DNA from: Branchiostoma belcheri
Taxonomy: Eukaryota; Chordata; Leptocardii; Amphioxiformes; Branchiostomatidae
Direction: 5' to 3'
NCBI RefSeq assembly: GCF_001625305.1
Contig: NW_017804020.1
Location: 5,090,995-5,154,994, forward strand
DNA length: 64,000 nucleotides
Part shown: positions 1 to 13,500 of the stretch, piece by piece
Layout of the letters: every line of letters starts with the position of its first letter
Position numbering within the stretch: the first letter of the stretch is position 1
Notes under the pieces: model-generated
Told to the model about the DNA's origin: nothing
The model's database searches: none
Seen by the model: only the letters and a program-made list of their open reading frames with translations
Made by a program: the position numbers and the translations under genes

Positions 1-1424
1 TTTTTTATTCAAATCTCCTTTTCAACATGTGTGCCCCTTATCTAGGGCAGTGCCCCAGCTCAGGAAATAATTTCATATTTTATAGATAATCAACCAGAAT
101 TATTGTTACGGCTATTATATGCCAGTTATGTTGTGTTATTATGTTAGATAAAACTGTTATATACTGGGTTGTACACTGGTTTATATGATCAGTAACAACA
201 GTGTTTAGATATAGTCTAGCATCATATTGACTTGTCAAGATAATATTATCATCATAGATATTTCAGGGTCTTCCTAATTTACAGGGCGACATTTCCTCAT
301 CCATTAGCCATTAAATCTTGATGTGTGTCTAGGAAAATAATTATAGGTGTTCGCTAAATGCTTAGTTTGTCACCAGTTTTTATATGGAGAGAATAAGAAG
401 GTGTTAAGATGTGATTATCACATATGTGAGGTGGCTGATATAGTGCCTTGTCTTAGTCCTTAATCTTGAACAGTGTCAAGACATTGTTGTAAGATGTGTG
501 CCTTGTTACCTCCTTAATCTTGAAGTAAGTGTGTTCTTGGCAGTGTGAAGTGTGTTTGTAATGTGGTGATATGGGGAGTGGTGATGTTGAGAATGTTACC
601 CAGAAACTGATGTTGGTGAAACTAACGTTTAGTTTCTGTGTAATCAGTGCTGTTTGGCATTCCTGTACTCATGAAAATTGCATGTTTGCTTGTTAAAACA
701 CATTTGAATTTGGTGTATCTGCATTGAACGCAGAAAACACTGAAAGACAACCTTTTTCATCAAACATTTTGAAATGAGGCAATTATGATAGCCAAAGCAC
801 TAAAAAAATCAGTGACATAGTAGATGTATAAGTACAGTTGATTGTGTACTTACACAATAGCAATAGTGTTGATGTTAACACTAGGCATACTGTTATTCTA
901 GATGTTGAGTTTCATTCTAAATGTAAATCCAAGCAGTATACATAGTATACTATCGAGTTGTTATATTTACTGTATGTATGTAGGACATGTATGATTATGG
1001 TAGGTTGGTAAATACATACATTGGTTTAGCTTAAATCTTCCTGTAATCTTTTAACCCCTACAGCAGACTCTGCTGGCAGTGTTTTAATGTCACTGTTGTT
1101 TTTTTTTGCTGATTTTGTACTGTTTTCTAATTGGTATCTTGTTCTGATGGCAAAGGCATTGTATAGTTCAAAATTAGTTGCAAAATCAGCAAAAGATGAC
1201 AATATCAAAGTGCTTACAGTAGAGTTAGTTTGTTATTCACTTTTTGTCCCATATTACATCATTTTGTTGCCATATCTATTGATAGAAACACATTGATATT
1301 GAAGTGATGAGTTATTTATGATAAGATGTAAGATCATTGATAGCCTAAGTGGTTACATGATGTGACTGTTAAGCTTGAGTTTCAGGTCTGTGTTCGTTTG
1401 TCTCATGTTGCGTTTCTTGCTCAG
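1..1424. other. Upstream intron of the ataxin-7 gene
   Basis: This AT-rich stretch ends in a good 3' splice site (tttcttgctcag) at 1413-1424, so it is most simply the intron before the first ataxin-7 exon in the window. I see no coding exon in it. The one structured item is a perfect 14-bp inverted repeat, ttttgctgattttg at 1104-1117 and its complement at 1181-1194, with 63 bp between the arms. It may be a small fold-back element. Confidence 0.6.
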
Positions 1425-1529
1425 ACATGCGGTACTATGGTGTGCGTCCCATGGAGGATGAGGTTGTGCTGGTGGTGTGCGAGCGTTGCGGCCAGGTGGT
1501 GAAACCCCAGGCTCTGCAGTACCACATAG
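1425..1529 (+). CDS. ATXN7: ATXN7 exon: first half of N-terminal zinc finger
   Basis: The exon starts after tttcttgctcag and ends CACATAG before gtaggt. It enters in phase 2 and leaves in phase 1. It encodes MRYYGVRPMEDEVVLVVCERC then GQVVKPQALQYHI, giving the C-x2-C and first His of the ataxin-7 finger. The remaining His residues come from the next exon (EHRHGG), 31 kb away. Phase and protein continuity across this long intron support the pairing. Confidence 0.9.
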
Positions 1530-4500
1530 GTAGGTACCTCCACTCTTACCTCCACTGTACCATCATGGAAGTCCATACCCAAGTCAATCCAGACAGTTCA
1601 TAAAGCTGATGTTTCCATGGGTTATCACAGCCTACACAATATATAAATACACGTACATGTGTGGTACCTGCGCTGTTACTTTTAATGTTCCATCACCCCA
1701 GTTGCGTACAGTATACGGCATGAAGAACGTCTATTGAAACCTGGTCCATGTTGATGACAATGTACAAAACTGATATCAGGTTATTGTGATGCAGGTGTAC
1801 ATACATTGTGTTTGTGGTATGTTTATATACGGCACCTCCACTTTAACCTGTAGTTCAGTACTGGTGGTTCCCCATTGCAGTTGAATATCATTTATCTAAC
1901 TAACATATGATATAATGTTTGATCATATCATAATGCCCAGAACATATTTGAAAAGATATTATATTGAAATGAAATTCAAGATTTATTTTGTATATCTATT
2001 TTGTAGTTTTTAGTTCACCTGCCAATTCAGTAGTCGCTGTGTACTTTGTTGCGTCAATAAAGCTTCATATAAAAAGTGTTGGATACTAAATTCTATTTTG
2101 CCAAATTGACATGCTTCAGCACAAGTGCCCAAACTTTTGGAAACATCAACTTCAGTCTGAAACCTGTGCCAAACTTTGGTTGCTCGGTACAGGAGGAAAC
2201 CTGTATTTGTAACCTCAAACTAAAACGGTTTCGCACACAGACTGTATAATCTTTTATTTTGAGGACTTTTCCCCAAAACTAATCTGTCAGATGGACAAAA
2301 GGACACAAAGCTGCCCCCCTCGCCAACTGGCCCCTTGTCCCTGCTGTGTGGAGAACAATAGAGCCGAGGCCGAACACTGGCGCACACGAATTCTCCACTT
2401 TTTATCATAGCAGTGTTGTACCTGGTTTAACACTGGTCAACCCCTCTACTGTTTATCATGGCAGTGTTGTTCCTGCTTTACTTACTGTGTTGGAGGTACA
2501 AAACGTTAAGAACTTTATACAATGTATCTGTGATGCGCAGGTATTTCTTGTTGCGAGTGAATGTATGTAACTACATGTGCATGTAGTGTGAGTAATAGAA
2601 ACTGCTGTGTGATACCAGAGGTAGTATGAACAGATAGTGGTTTTATTGGCTTGAAACCTCTGCTCTTCATTGTACTGAAGAAAATGTACTTACGTTTATG
2701 CTGCTTGAAAAAGCTACATGCAGTATAGTGGCAGTTTTTATGGCATTGTTGGCATCATGCCAGATGTAAGTAGTAGTACATGTCCTTTGTCACGTTTGTA
2801 CCCAAGTGGACAGTTATAGACAGGTATGCTTATTGGATTGATAAGAATTATTCAAGAAAAACACATTGAGTACTCAGTAGTACTGGTGATTAAAAACTGG
2901 TGATTAGTTTCAGCAAAGAAGCCAGCTGAAAGAAGCTATGATGTGTCACTAAGTACCAGTCCTCCAGCTGGCTGAAGTGTTTGCATTTGGTGTGAGATGT
3001 AGATTGTGCTGGGGTTATGAACATAATAACTCTTTAATAATACTCACACTTCTATCGAGATTGTTACATGAAATTTGTGTACAGAGTGGCCAGTTAAACA
3101 CATGCAGATCACTGGTGAAAGGCCTGATCTGACAATGATGAAAAGCAGAGGGAAGCAAGTTGGTTAATGAAGCATACAGAAGCATGCAAGGGGATGGTGA
3201 TTATAGAAAATTTAGTCAGATTTTGTGATGAATCAGGGCATACTTATGTTGTAACAACCTTTCTGTTAAATACAGGCATCAGTGTTGACAAATACTTCAA
3301 TAAGAATACAGATTTATGTACTATTTTGAAATGTAGCCATGCTGTTGATGATGATGATGATGATGATGATTGCATGCTTTGAAATGGGTCCTGTTTTGTA
3401 TATTCAGCACTGTTATAAATTAGTATTCAATCTCTACAAAATCAGCTTGAAGAACGGAATTTTAACCCTTGTCCTGCTGGCAATTTTTACACAATATTTT
3501 CAAATAATTTCATGTCTTAATCAGGTCACAGACCCTTGACTTTTTTTGGCCCGCGGTGGCGTAGTTACTTCCGCATTCGTTGCGTTTCGCTGCGGTGTGA
3601 TGCGTTGCACGAGAAACACCCCCAAATCGTACATATACAGGGCACTATATAGATGGTACTGTATGTGCAACCCATATATACATGGGCTCCGCAGGACAAG
3701 GGTTAATACATATTGGTATTAAAGATCAAAAGTATATGATTGTAAAGCATACATACCAGATGATGATGATGCATACCTATTGTTATCAAATAAAGCTGTT
3801 ATGCAGTTGTGATTTTAGGCAAGTATAAGAAAATTTGAAGAAAATTAAGAAATGTGCAAGAACACCTGTTAGTCCTGTTAAAGTGGTACATGTTTATATA
3901 CGTGTACATGTAACCCTAAACTTGACATAAGCAACAGTCATCAACTTCTATTCATCATTTCCTGAAACATCTTTCAAGACATCAATACATTCTATAATCC
4001 AGAAACAAGTCCTGCATGTCTGGAGTGTGCATATGTAACCTGGAGTGATTTCTAGGATTGTATAACTTGGTGTCACCTGAAATATAAAGTATAAAAACTG
4101 TTAGATATGATATGGACCAGACCACTAACAGTGCAGGGGGGACATCTGATATGTGCTTAGTTCGTTGACCCTTCTTGAATCCATCACCATCCAAATTACG
4201 ACCCCAAATCAGGGACAGGTTTGGCAAACTTTATTTCAAACTACATGTATTAACAAAATCTAAAATTCTACAGTATCAGAAATATCCTTGTATTGTAAAC
4301 AATATTATGTAAATAACTATGTTATTAGTCTGTAGAGTACAGAGATAGATTGTGATGTTTAGTGATGTAGAGCAGTTGTAAATGTTTGACCTATTTATGA
4401 TGTAGTCAAAGAAGCATTACACGTATCATATTACTGTAAGCTGTTATGTGGTTCAGACTGGTACTTCCAGGGTTTAGAAATGCTGGTAAAGTAGCAAATG

Positions 4501-7500
4501 TTTAAATGTATATGTGCGGTATTAGAGAGAGAAATAGACATTTTCAAAGTTCAGGTAGCTTTTGAAACTTTACTAGTGACAAGTTAAAATTTTAAGGTAG
4601 TGAGTGCAATTTAGACATGGCACTGTTCCTAAAACAGTGGTACAGGAATGACTACTGTATTGTGTCTTGTATGTCAGTGTGACATGTTGCAATAAGTACT
4701 AAATTCTAATAATAGTGCCTCCAACACAGTATATCTAGCACACAGCCAGGAGCCTGTCACAGTATGTTTAAGTGACTGTCTGTCACCTTCCTCAGGGCAA
4801 TACTGACTGTTTCTACTCCCATGATGAGGGGGATAAAACTTAGTCATGTTTGGAACCACATTCTTTATACTGCAGCAGCACCACAGCCACCTAGCTGCAA
4901 TGTGAAGTAGAAACAGTCAGTGTTGCCTTGAGGAAGGTGACAGAAGGTCGACAAAATGTTGGCCAGATATAAAGACTTGGTTGTGTACATGGAACAATAA
5001 TTTACCAACCTGATGAAACTATACCTGGCTGTTTGCACCTTACAGGTGATTAAAGGTTGATCTGTAACATGTATGCACCTTGTTCCAGGTGAGAAAAGGT
5101 AGGTCCCACTAACCCTGATTTTCCAGTACTGACAACAGGATAGGTCTCTATGGCGACATCACAGTCTCCATGACAAGAGCACAGTCTCCATGACAAGAGC
5201 ACATTCTCCATGACAACAGCAGTCTCCATGAGGATACAGAAAATGGGATGTTTCTACTGCAAGGGATATCTCTGGGGATTCATGATAGTATAATATGTCA
5301 CTTAGCGTACTTACATGTTACTGGAAATGGTTGCTGTCTGTCAGTTGTGCACTTTCCAATGTAGTTGATGTAGTTACCAGCTGCAGAATCATAATAGAAT
5401 TCATTGCCCAATAGTTGACGTGTGTAATTTCTCAGTTCTGTGACATGATGAAAAGTTTACTGTGGGATGACATTCATGACATCATGTCCAAATGACATGT
5501 TGGATACCAGACACCATTCAGTATTGATCTTCCAGTTTGAGGATTTGACTCCATGTTACACCTTTATCAACACTTGGACCAGGGACAAGTGTCTGTATGC
5601 CGTACCGGTAGTTGTCACAGAAGTATTATTTACTGAATACCAGTCAAAATCATTTAGAAAATGTAATTTTTCACATCAGTATTACAAGCTTTAAGCTTGC
5701 TAACAGTATGTAACGCAATAGCAAGAAAAAGTAGTTATGACAGGTGTATAGAACAAAGACCTTACGAGTCAGCCTACCAGTGCAATTATGTTGACAAACT
5801 CCATTCAGATTCATGCCTGCGCCCCCCTCCCACTGAGTCTGTACAGAACATGGAAGGCTTTACCATGTGAGAACCTGATCCAGGCAAGAGTTGGTTTACT
5901 TCAGTCTGGAAAACTCTGGATATGACAGCATGTCTGGGTGTTTGGGGTGTTATAGGGTGGATACAGGCATGTTTAATGGCACAATTATAGGTCAGGGGGT
6001 TGGATGTTTCCTTGTCAAACTTTGCCCGGACATGTTAACAATTATAGCAACGTGTTGGACGTCTTTCAGCTGGGATGGACAAATATTTTTTTAGTCTCTA
6101 TTGTTCTAATAGTTTATGTAACGGTTTTATCTGTATTGCAGGATGTCTGTTAAAAGTTGGCTCATTGCCAAACCATGGTCTCCTACTGGAGTTTTTCCTG
6201 CTTGTGTCATAGGTCATGGTCCATCTAGAGGTCAAAAGTCACTTCCTATATATATCTGGAACAATCTGATAGAATTGCATAATATGGTAGATGAGAAATG
6301 AAGATGATGAGGAAATGAGGGTTCGTTACATACTTTGAGGTATCCATGTTTGTCTTTAATGTCTTTTTGCAACATTAATCCACATGAATGTATCCTGGTT
6401 CTTACAGGTTTGATAGACAGCAAGGTCGTCAATTCTGTAGTCTTTGTGCTGGTTCTACTGTTAAAGACCTCTTCTACTTACGTTTGAAGTCAAAGTTGGT
6501 TGTTAAGAATGCTAGGTATAACAGGCATTCCTTCCTTCCTGGGTTACTCCAGACCAAATTGATATCATCTGTTGTAGCCGATCAGCCATTATAATGTCTA
6601 GTAATGACATTAATCCTGTCAGTACAGTCTTTGTTACAGTTATGTTCCAACCCTGTAAATCTGTGCAGGTTTGAGGTATTTATTGAGCCAGCTGGTCCAG
6701 GTGTTTGACAGTATTTTAACAGCATATATAAATTCTTTGTTGTCAGATGTATTATTGTTGAAGTGAAACAGTGAACTGAAATTCTGAATGATAGAAAAGA
6801 TAAAGAACAAAGAAGTAACAGACAAAATTTACTATCTGGCAAAGATATGGATTTTTATCAATCTTCGTTTCTGTAACTCAATATCAATGACATACATGTA
6901 TATATATGGGAAAAGCGGTATCCTTTCCTTCAGGCCATTTGTACATGTATAAAATAGCTTGAAATCAACTTGATGTTGGCATACTATATAAAATACTAGA
7001 TATTAGGACTACTTGTGTATAATCAGAAAATGAAGCCTTCTTACCTTACAATCTTGATAATCTGTCATAAATGTTGGACAGAAGGGGGCACACCCCAGTT
7101 TATTTTGGGTCTCAATTCGATTCTGCATACCCTCAACTCTAGCGACCGTCTCTTTCAGGAAAAACCTCTTAAGCCAAAACACTCTGTTTGCAAATGAAGG
7201 ATATCCCTCTAGCTACGAGAACAAAAGAATTTCAATTTCTTTCACCTCTCACATTTTAGCAAATTTTAGGGGGAAAAAGAATTTTTCGCTGAAAAATGAT
7301 GCCAAAAATTGGCCATTTTCACGTGGAATTAAACCCATCACCCAGATTTTTGCCACCAATATGACTTATATGGTCGGAAAGAGAAAACCCTTATGTATTA
7401 TTAAGAAAAGTATAAAGAAAATCCTAACACTGAGATTATCACAATAGCCCGTCGCGCGAGGCATAGCTACAGCACCCCCAGAACGCATACAAGGCAAAAC

Positions 7501-10500
7501 TAGGTCAAACCGAAGCACCGCGCTCAGGGCGGAAGGACACCCGGAAGTAAGTCTCGGGCCCGAAATCAATTTTCACCCAAAACACGCCACTTCTTACACT
7601 TTTCAGCCATGTTAGTAGCTAATCCCATTTTGCAGCAGATTATGAGAAATGTAAACTCAAACATGAACCATCGGAACCCCTTCGTCACTTTTTTTCCGGG
7701 CACTATAGTGGACCCCTGTCGCGGAAGAACTGGTGTGTGCACCGAGAAGGATCACAGGATAGTATAATGTGGAGCTACAAAGAAATTGTGTCTTTGACAC
7801 CTTTAAAATCTTTATGGCAGATACAGTAGAACTTCTAGAAGCCAGTAATTTGCAAAACACTTCGTAGCAAAATGCTGCCAACTGTAAAGGATTGTGAAAT
7901 TCCAAACTGTTTCCTAGGAACGCCATTGTGATTGTTTATCGTGGCCAGTATATATGCAAAGCCCATGCCAGCTAGTTGGCAAAAAATTGTCAAGTACCAA
8001 ATTGCAGCTTTACAGAGTCTGAGGTGATATTTTCCTGCAAATTGTTCTGATATTGTACAATTCTTGCCTCCGTCTATTTGGAATTCTGAATGTTGAGAGA
8101 GAAGCAGACTGATGAATGTGTTCTCCTTGGTTAGGAAGAAATCAATCTTAATGTGCTGATTTTTATTATCTATTTACCCATGATATACAGCTAAAGGACA
8201 CATTGAAAAGTATTGCATGATGATGAAACAGCAAAGATTTCTGTACACTAAAGAGGCCATCACTGCAGATCATCATGGCTACCTGGTGATCTAAGATGAT
8301 GAAAAGAATGTAAGTCATTGATTGGGTCTGTTATCACTTAATCATGTTAGGAGGGGGAGATGTGGTTACCATGGTAACAAATATAGCCTGTGGCACATAG
8401 CAACATGACAGAAAATCATCACAACCTTTTTGAATGGTGAGTTCTCAATTAATATTTTGTGAATGTTGGGACATGACTTTTGATAGATTCACCTATTGCA
8501 GAAAACTAAATGATTGCTTCCTAGTTTTTGTCCAGATTGTTCTTAAATCAATAAATGTCCTTATACTCCAAACTGACCAAAATTCACATACTAATTTGTT
8601 ATGTTAACCTTCTCCCTGCTATTGTAGCCTTTTGCTACCAAATCTGTACTGGTTACTGGGTTACTAACAGTTCATCAGCAGGAAGAAGAAGGTTAAACAA
8701 ACCAACATGACATGTAATATGATAGCCTGTCCAAGGCTGTGGTTGGTATTTAGGTCCTGTTATCAGTCCCCAGGATGAAACATAAGACTACCTCAGGTTC
8801 TGTACTAATACAGTGCTGGGGACACAAGGTCATCTGTGTTAGTTTTCCATTTGGTCAGATGTGTTAGGAGATAGCATGAAACCACATTAGTTTTATTTGT
8901 TACTTCTCTTGGCTTTGAAATGTCTGAGGGGGACACCTTTACCTAAATGGTACACACAGTTCAAGGTGTGAATATAGTTAGGTGTACTCCAGCTAAATGT
9001 TTGCTTAAAATGTCTAGTAGGAACCCAGGAAATAACATGGTATCTGAGTTTATTATGTTGAGTGATTTTTTATACACTGATATTTCATCATGGGTTTTGT
9101 GTTTCAGTTTTGAGATCTTTTGTTTCCAGCAATTTACCATAAGAAATTATCTGTACTAGTATCTTATCTCTGTTTCATAGTGTTAAGGATGTCCCAATTA
9201 ACTCTACCTTCTTGAAGACGGTAATATCTCCTTTGAGCCACTAGAATCTTTCCTGTCAGAAGATTCAAGATTACCTGACCTTGATCTTTGCCCTTCCAAC
9301 ACCATTCCTGGGACATCCCATAATATTTTACGATCCGCCATCCATCCCTGCCATGGCAGCGGTCTGACAGCGGTATTGATTGGCGGTACTGCAGACAGCA
9401 TCAGTGGATTGTACCCTGCTTGTTATTCACATCTAAGCAGGGCTCCAAACATGTCTTATACAAACCTGCACAGGTGTAGCTGTGTGGGGAACATTCAAAA
9501 TCACCTGCACGACATAAATTTTTATCTGCATTCTTTTGCCTTTCAAAGTTTCAGTCCTGCAAAAACAATTTTGAATCATAATATCAGTTGTATTTAAGAA
9601 TGATACTGTGAAGAATGTTAGGCATTTTTTAGCAACTATTGGCAATATATCACCCTAGAGTTGCAGGCTGGTTTTATCATGGGCCAGTGCAGGTGTACAG
9701 GTATACAGTGTAGTTAGGCATCAGAAATACCTGCACAGCTCCAACATTGCCTGCCCTAACCTGCATGTACAGGTGCTATTTCCAGCCCTGCATGTTGTGA
9801 TGTCGTTATGATAATTACCCAGTCACGACCAGACCCTAACGAGGAGGTGGGAGGGTATGTCTGATGGAGCCAGGGGAGGGAGGGCTCAGATCAAGGTCGA
9901 GGAATTGTAGATGAAGGTCGTAAGGAAGCCTAATCATGAGGACAAGGATGGGATGTTATCTTCTCCCGTCTCCTACAGGTATGTGGGGATGGATTATGCC
10001 TGCAAGAACTAAAACATCTTCTGTTGCCACTGATTTCTTATCACTAAATAGTTCTTTTATTATTCTTTCATAGATGTTGGAATATCAAGATTTTGTTATA
10101 AGATTCAGATAAACTAGAAATTACAGTAGCCATCTGCAAGGATATTGGCAGTAGGTTTTGGGCAATGGTGACACAGCAGTCCATTTTTTGTGTGTTAAGA
10201 TTTTTTAGCAAAATTGTCGTACATTTGTAATATTGAAAATTACAAAGTAGAGTTTACATGTTAAAAAACACTACCTATTCCAGTGGTGAGGTTTTGTGTT
10301 GTGAACCTGTTGTACAATGAATGTGGAAGATACCTTACTGATGTATGGGGTTATTATGATCTAATGATGTTACACATATCTACTTTGTGTGCATACCAAT
10401 AGATAAAAGGGTGATGTCGTTTTGTGATTCCCTGGTTTAAACCTTACAATCCAACTCTGTAGGCTGAACCTATAACCTACAAGCATCAGCGTTTCTCATG

Positions 10501-13500
10501 AACAATATGTACAACATGGTTCACATCTAGGAGAGCAAATCAACTGGAATTGTATTTAAGGTCTTTGATCTGCACAAATTATGTTTTAGTAATTCAGATT
10601 ATTGTACAGTAATCCATTTTGTATCTATTTTATATCTATTCAAATCTACATTGCATGTTTCTTGAAAATTTAAGTGTATCATTTGAACCACCTGTTTGTT
10701 GTGCTATTGCTATGCAGTACTATTACTGCACTGTTAATGTATAGACTAACTACTACACTTTAGTTGTACTGTCGGTACATCTTTGAGTAGTTTATTCCCG
10801 ACAGTCATGGGTTTCATACTGTGCCTAAGAAGCTACTGTACCATTGTTCATTGCTTTTTGGTGTCAGCTTTTATCTGTTCAAAGGCAGCAGGGCACTCCA
10901 TGTTTCTGCCATAAAAGATAAAAGCTAATCGTGTTATAACCGTCTGAAGTACTGTCCGTTTGGGCCGCAGGGAACAGGGATAACTGGACGGTCAAGCAGG
11001 CTTATCCCTTACCTGGTTGTGTTGGTCAGTTTACTACTTACACCCATTATACACTGGTCACTTCCAGATTCCAGGGATTTGGGATCTCCAGAAAATTGAA
11101 ATATCCCAACAAATATGTCAGAAATAAAAGATATCATGAGATAGCATGCCCTTCCAATACAATAGGAAGATGTAACGATGCCTTCAGATTTTAGGGAATT
11201 TGTCAGACTGTTTTGAAGGTCCATGCAAGGGGATGACTGTAACTACATGTATATGATGTATAATCTGGCCACAAGAGCCATCTAAACATCAGCATTCCAG
11301 CCTGATTCACATCAGTCCTTACTTCCCAGCACCATCTAGTGGTTCCAGAAAGTACTGTAGGGTAAGTGATTGGCTTGTTGCCAGGGTACAAGTTCATAAG
11401 TGCTGCAGCATTCCTGATGACATGGTAGCGGCTTCTACAAAACCACAAGATGGATGGGAGGGTTCAGCCTCTCCAGACTTCCTGTCTACTTACAAATGCA
11501 GACGTCTTAGGTTAAATCTTAGGAGAAATGCACCCACATCAGGAAGGAACCATCAAAGGTTGGAGGGGGTGGGGTGAATTTGGCAGACGGCTTTTTTATT
11601 GCCATGTTTCCCTGTCTACTTTTGATTGAGTTGTTATTTAAAGTGTTACTTAGAAAGCTTGGGGCGTCTTCAAATCAATGCCTCGGTTGTAGGGACAACA
11701 GAAACACTTGAATCATATAAAGTCTGGTCAGTAAGTTTATCTGTGATGGCTTCACTTATTTGTTACCTGGTTATATTTTCATAGATATAGGGCAATCTCT
11801 TCTTCTCAGCTCTACACATGCTTCAGGCTTCATGTCTACCAGGGATCCCAGACTTACACAGCAAGGTCTCTTCTTACAATTTGTATTCCTTGTCTCAGTT
11901 TGGAAAGTGATTGTTGGCAAGAGTAGAAGATTTAAGATGACTTAAGTGTGTCTTTGAATCTGTTCCTAGTAGAGACCTCTGGATGTGGGGTTTGTTAATG
12001 GATGCCTGTTATCAGTATTTTTTACTGGGTTAATCTAATGGATTTCTTACATTTCCTTTTACTGCTGACTTTGAAGCTATGTGGTATATATACGTGTATA
12101 TAAACACATACATTTGTACCATAGTGACTTGTCTCCCATGATGTGATATATAGTCGTATTAGTGTATGTTTATAACTATTTATCTGATGTTATTCAGAGC
12201 ATTTCCCAATGTATAAAACACCTGGTTATGTTCGCTGTTGACATGGGGGGACATGGGTAGATTGGGGATATATTTCTGGCATACATGTAGGCAAAGACAA
12301 CATAATCTATTGTTTTGTGTTGACACTTTCAAAGTACAGTAATATTTCCTACCTGTACAATGGATATTCACTGTCTCTTTTCTAAAGTAGGTTTTTTTGT
12401 ACATGTACACATATACATTGGTTATGCAGTTAGGCAGCATAGAGAAGATGGACTAAAAAGGAGTTGCAGAGTCTTTTTATTTCTCAGTTTTTCTATATGT
12501 CAGAGTTTTTTTCAAGTTCATGTATATAAATGTACCCTTTACCATACAGTCATTTTAATATGTAATATTATCCTCTGAATATGTGAACATTTGAATGGAG
12601 TCTATTAATAATTAATATTGTCTGTCAGAGTCATGTCATTACATGTCTGTGTCAGCAAGGTTTCTGTTTAACTCTGGTCAAATGAAACTTGCAAAATTCT
12701 TTTCAATATTTCAAATCTATCATGTTGATAGATATGAGATAAACTACAATATGTTCCTCCATCACAAGTTATATATTCATGTAGACTTTTTCAACTGTAA
12801 AAATTCCTCAAGTTCTTCAGATGCCAACTGTCATTTTCCGCAGAAAAAGACCATGTTGAGATGTTTAACACACATGACATATAACAGATAACCCAGGAAC
12901 AGGTGGGTAGCTTTTGTCAGCCAATGACTCAGTAAAATGGATGAATCACAAAACCCCCCTGTACATTCAATAATTGGAGGTGCATTTATTACTGTCATCA
13001 AATAGCTCAATGTATGGTGGGTATGTGAATTATTCCGGTATTATAGAGATTAGAAGCATTATTATTGTTCTGCCAAGGTCATGATAATAATATGTGCTCA
13101 GAATGTAGAAATAGTAAATAAGCATAATGTTACATGCGGTTACAGAAATGGATTTCAATCAGGCCTGTTCAAATTATGACCAGTGGATATATTTGTATCT
13201 GGATGTATGCAGAAAACAACATGGAGTAGGGGAAAACTAGGTTTGATATCATCCCTTATTGTTGTTTGTATAATGTAAGCATTGGGAGTTGTTCTGCTGA
13301 ACTAAGAAATGCCTTTGACAAATTTTAACATTCCAGCACCATGAAACTGCATCACTGTTGCCTGGGTTCAGGACATAATCCCTGTAAAAACATAGGAGCC
13401 AAATTAAATCTCTTGTCATGTTGGCAGAGGGTGGGGTGTCGGGTTTCCATGGTAACAAGATAAGGCTGTCTGTTGACACTGTTATATCAGACTGTTACTC

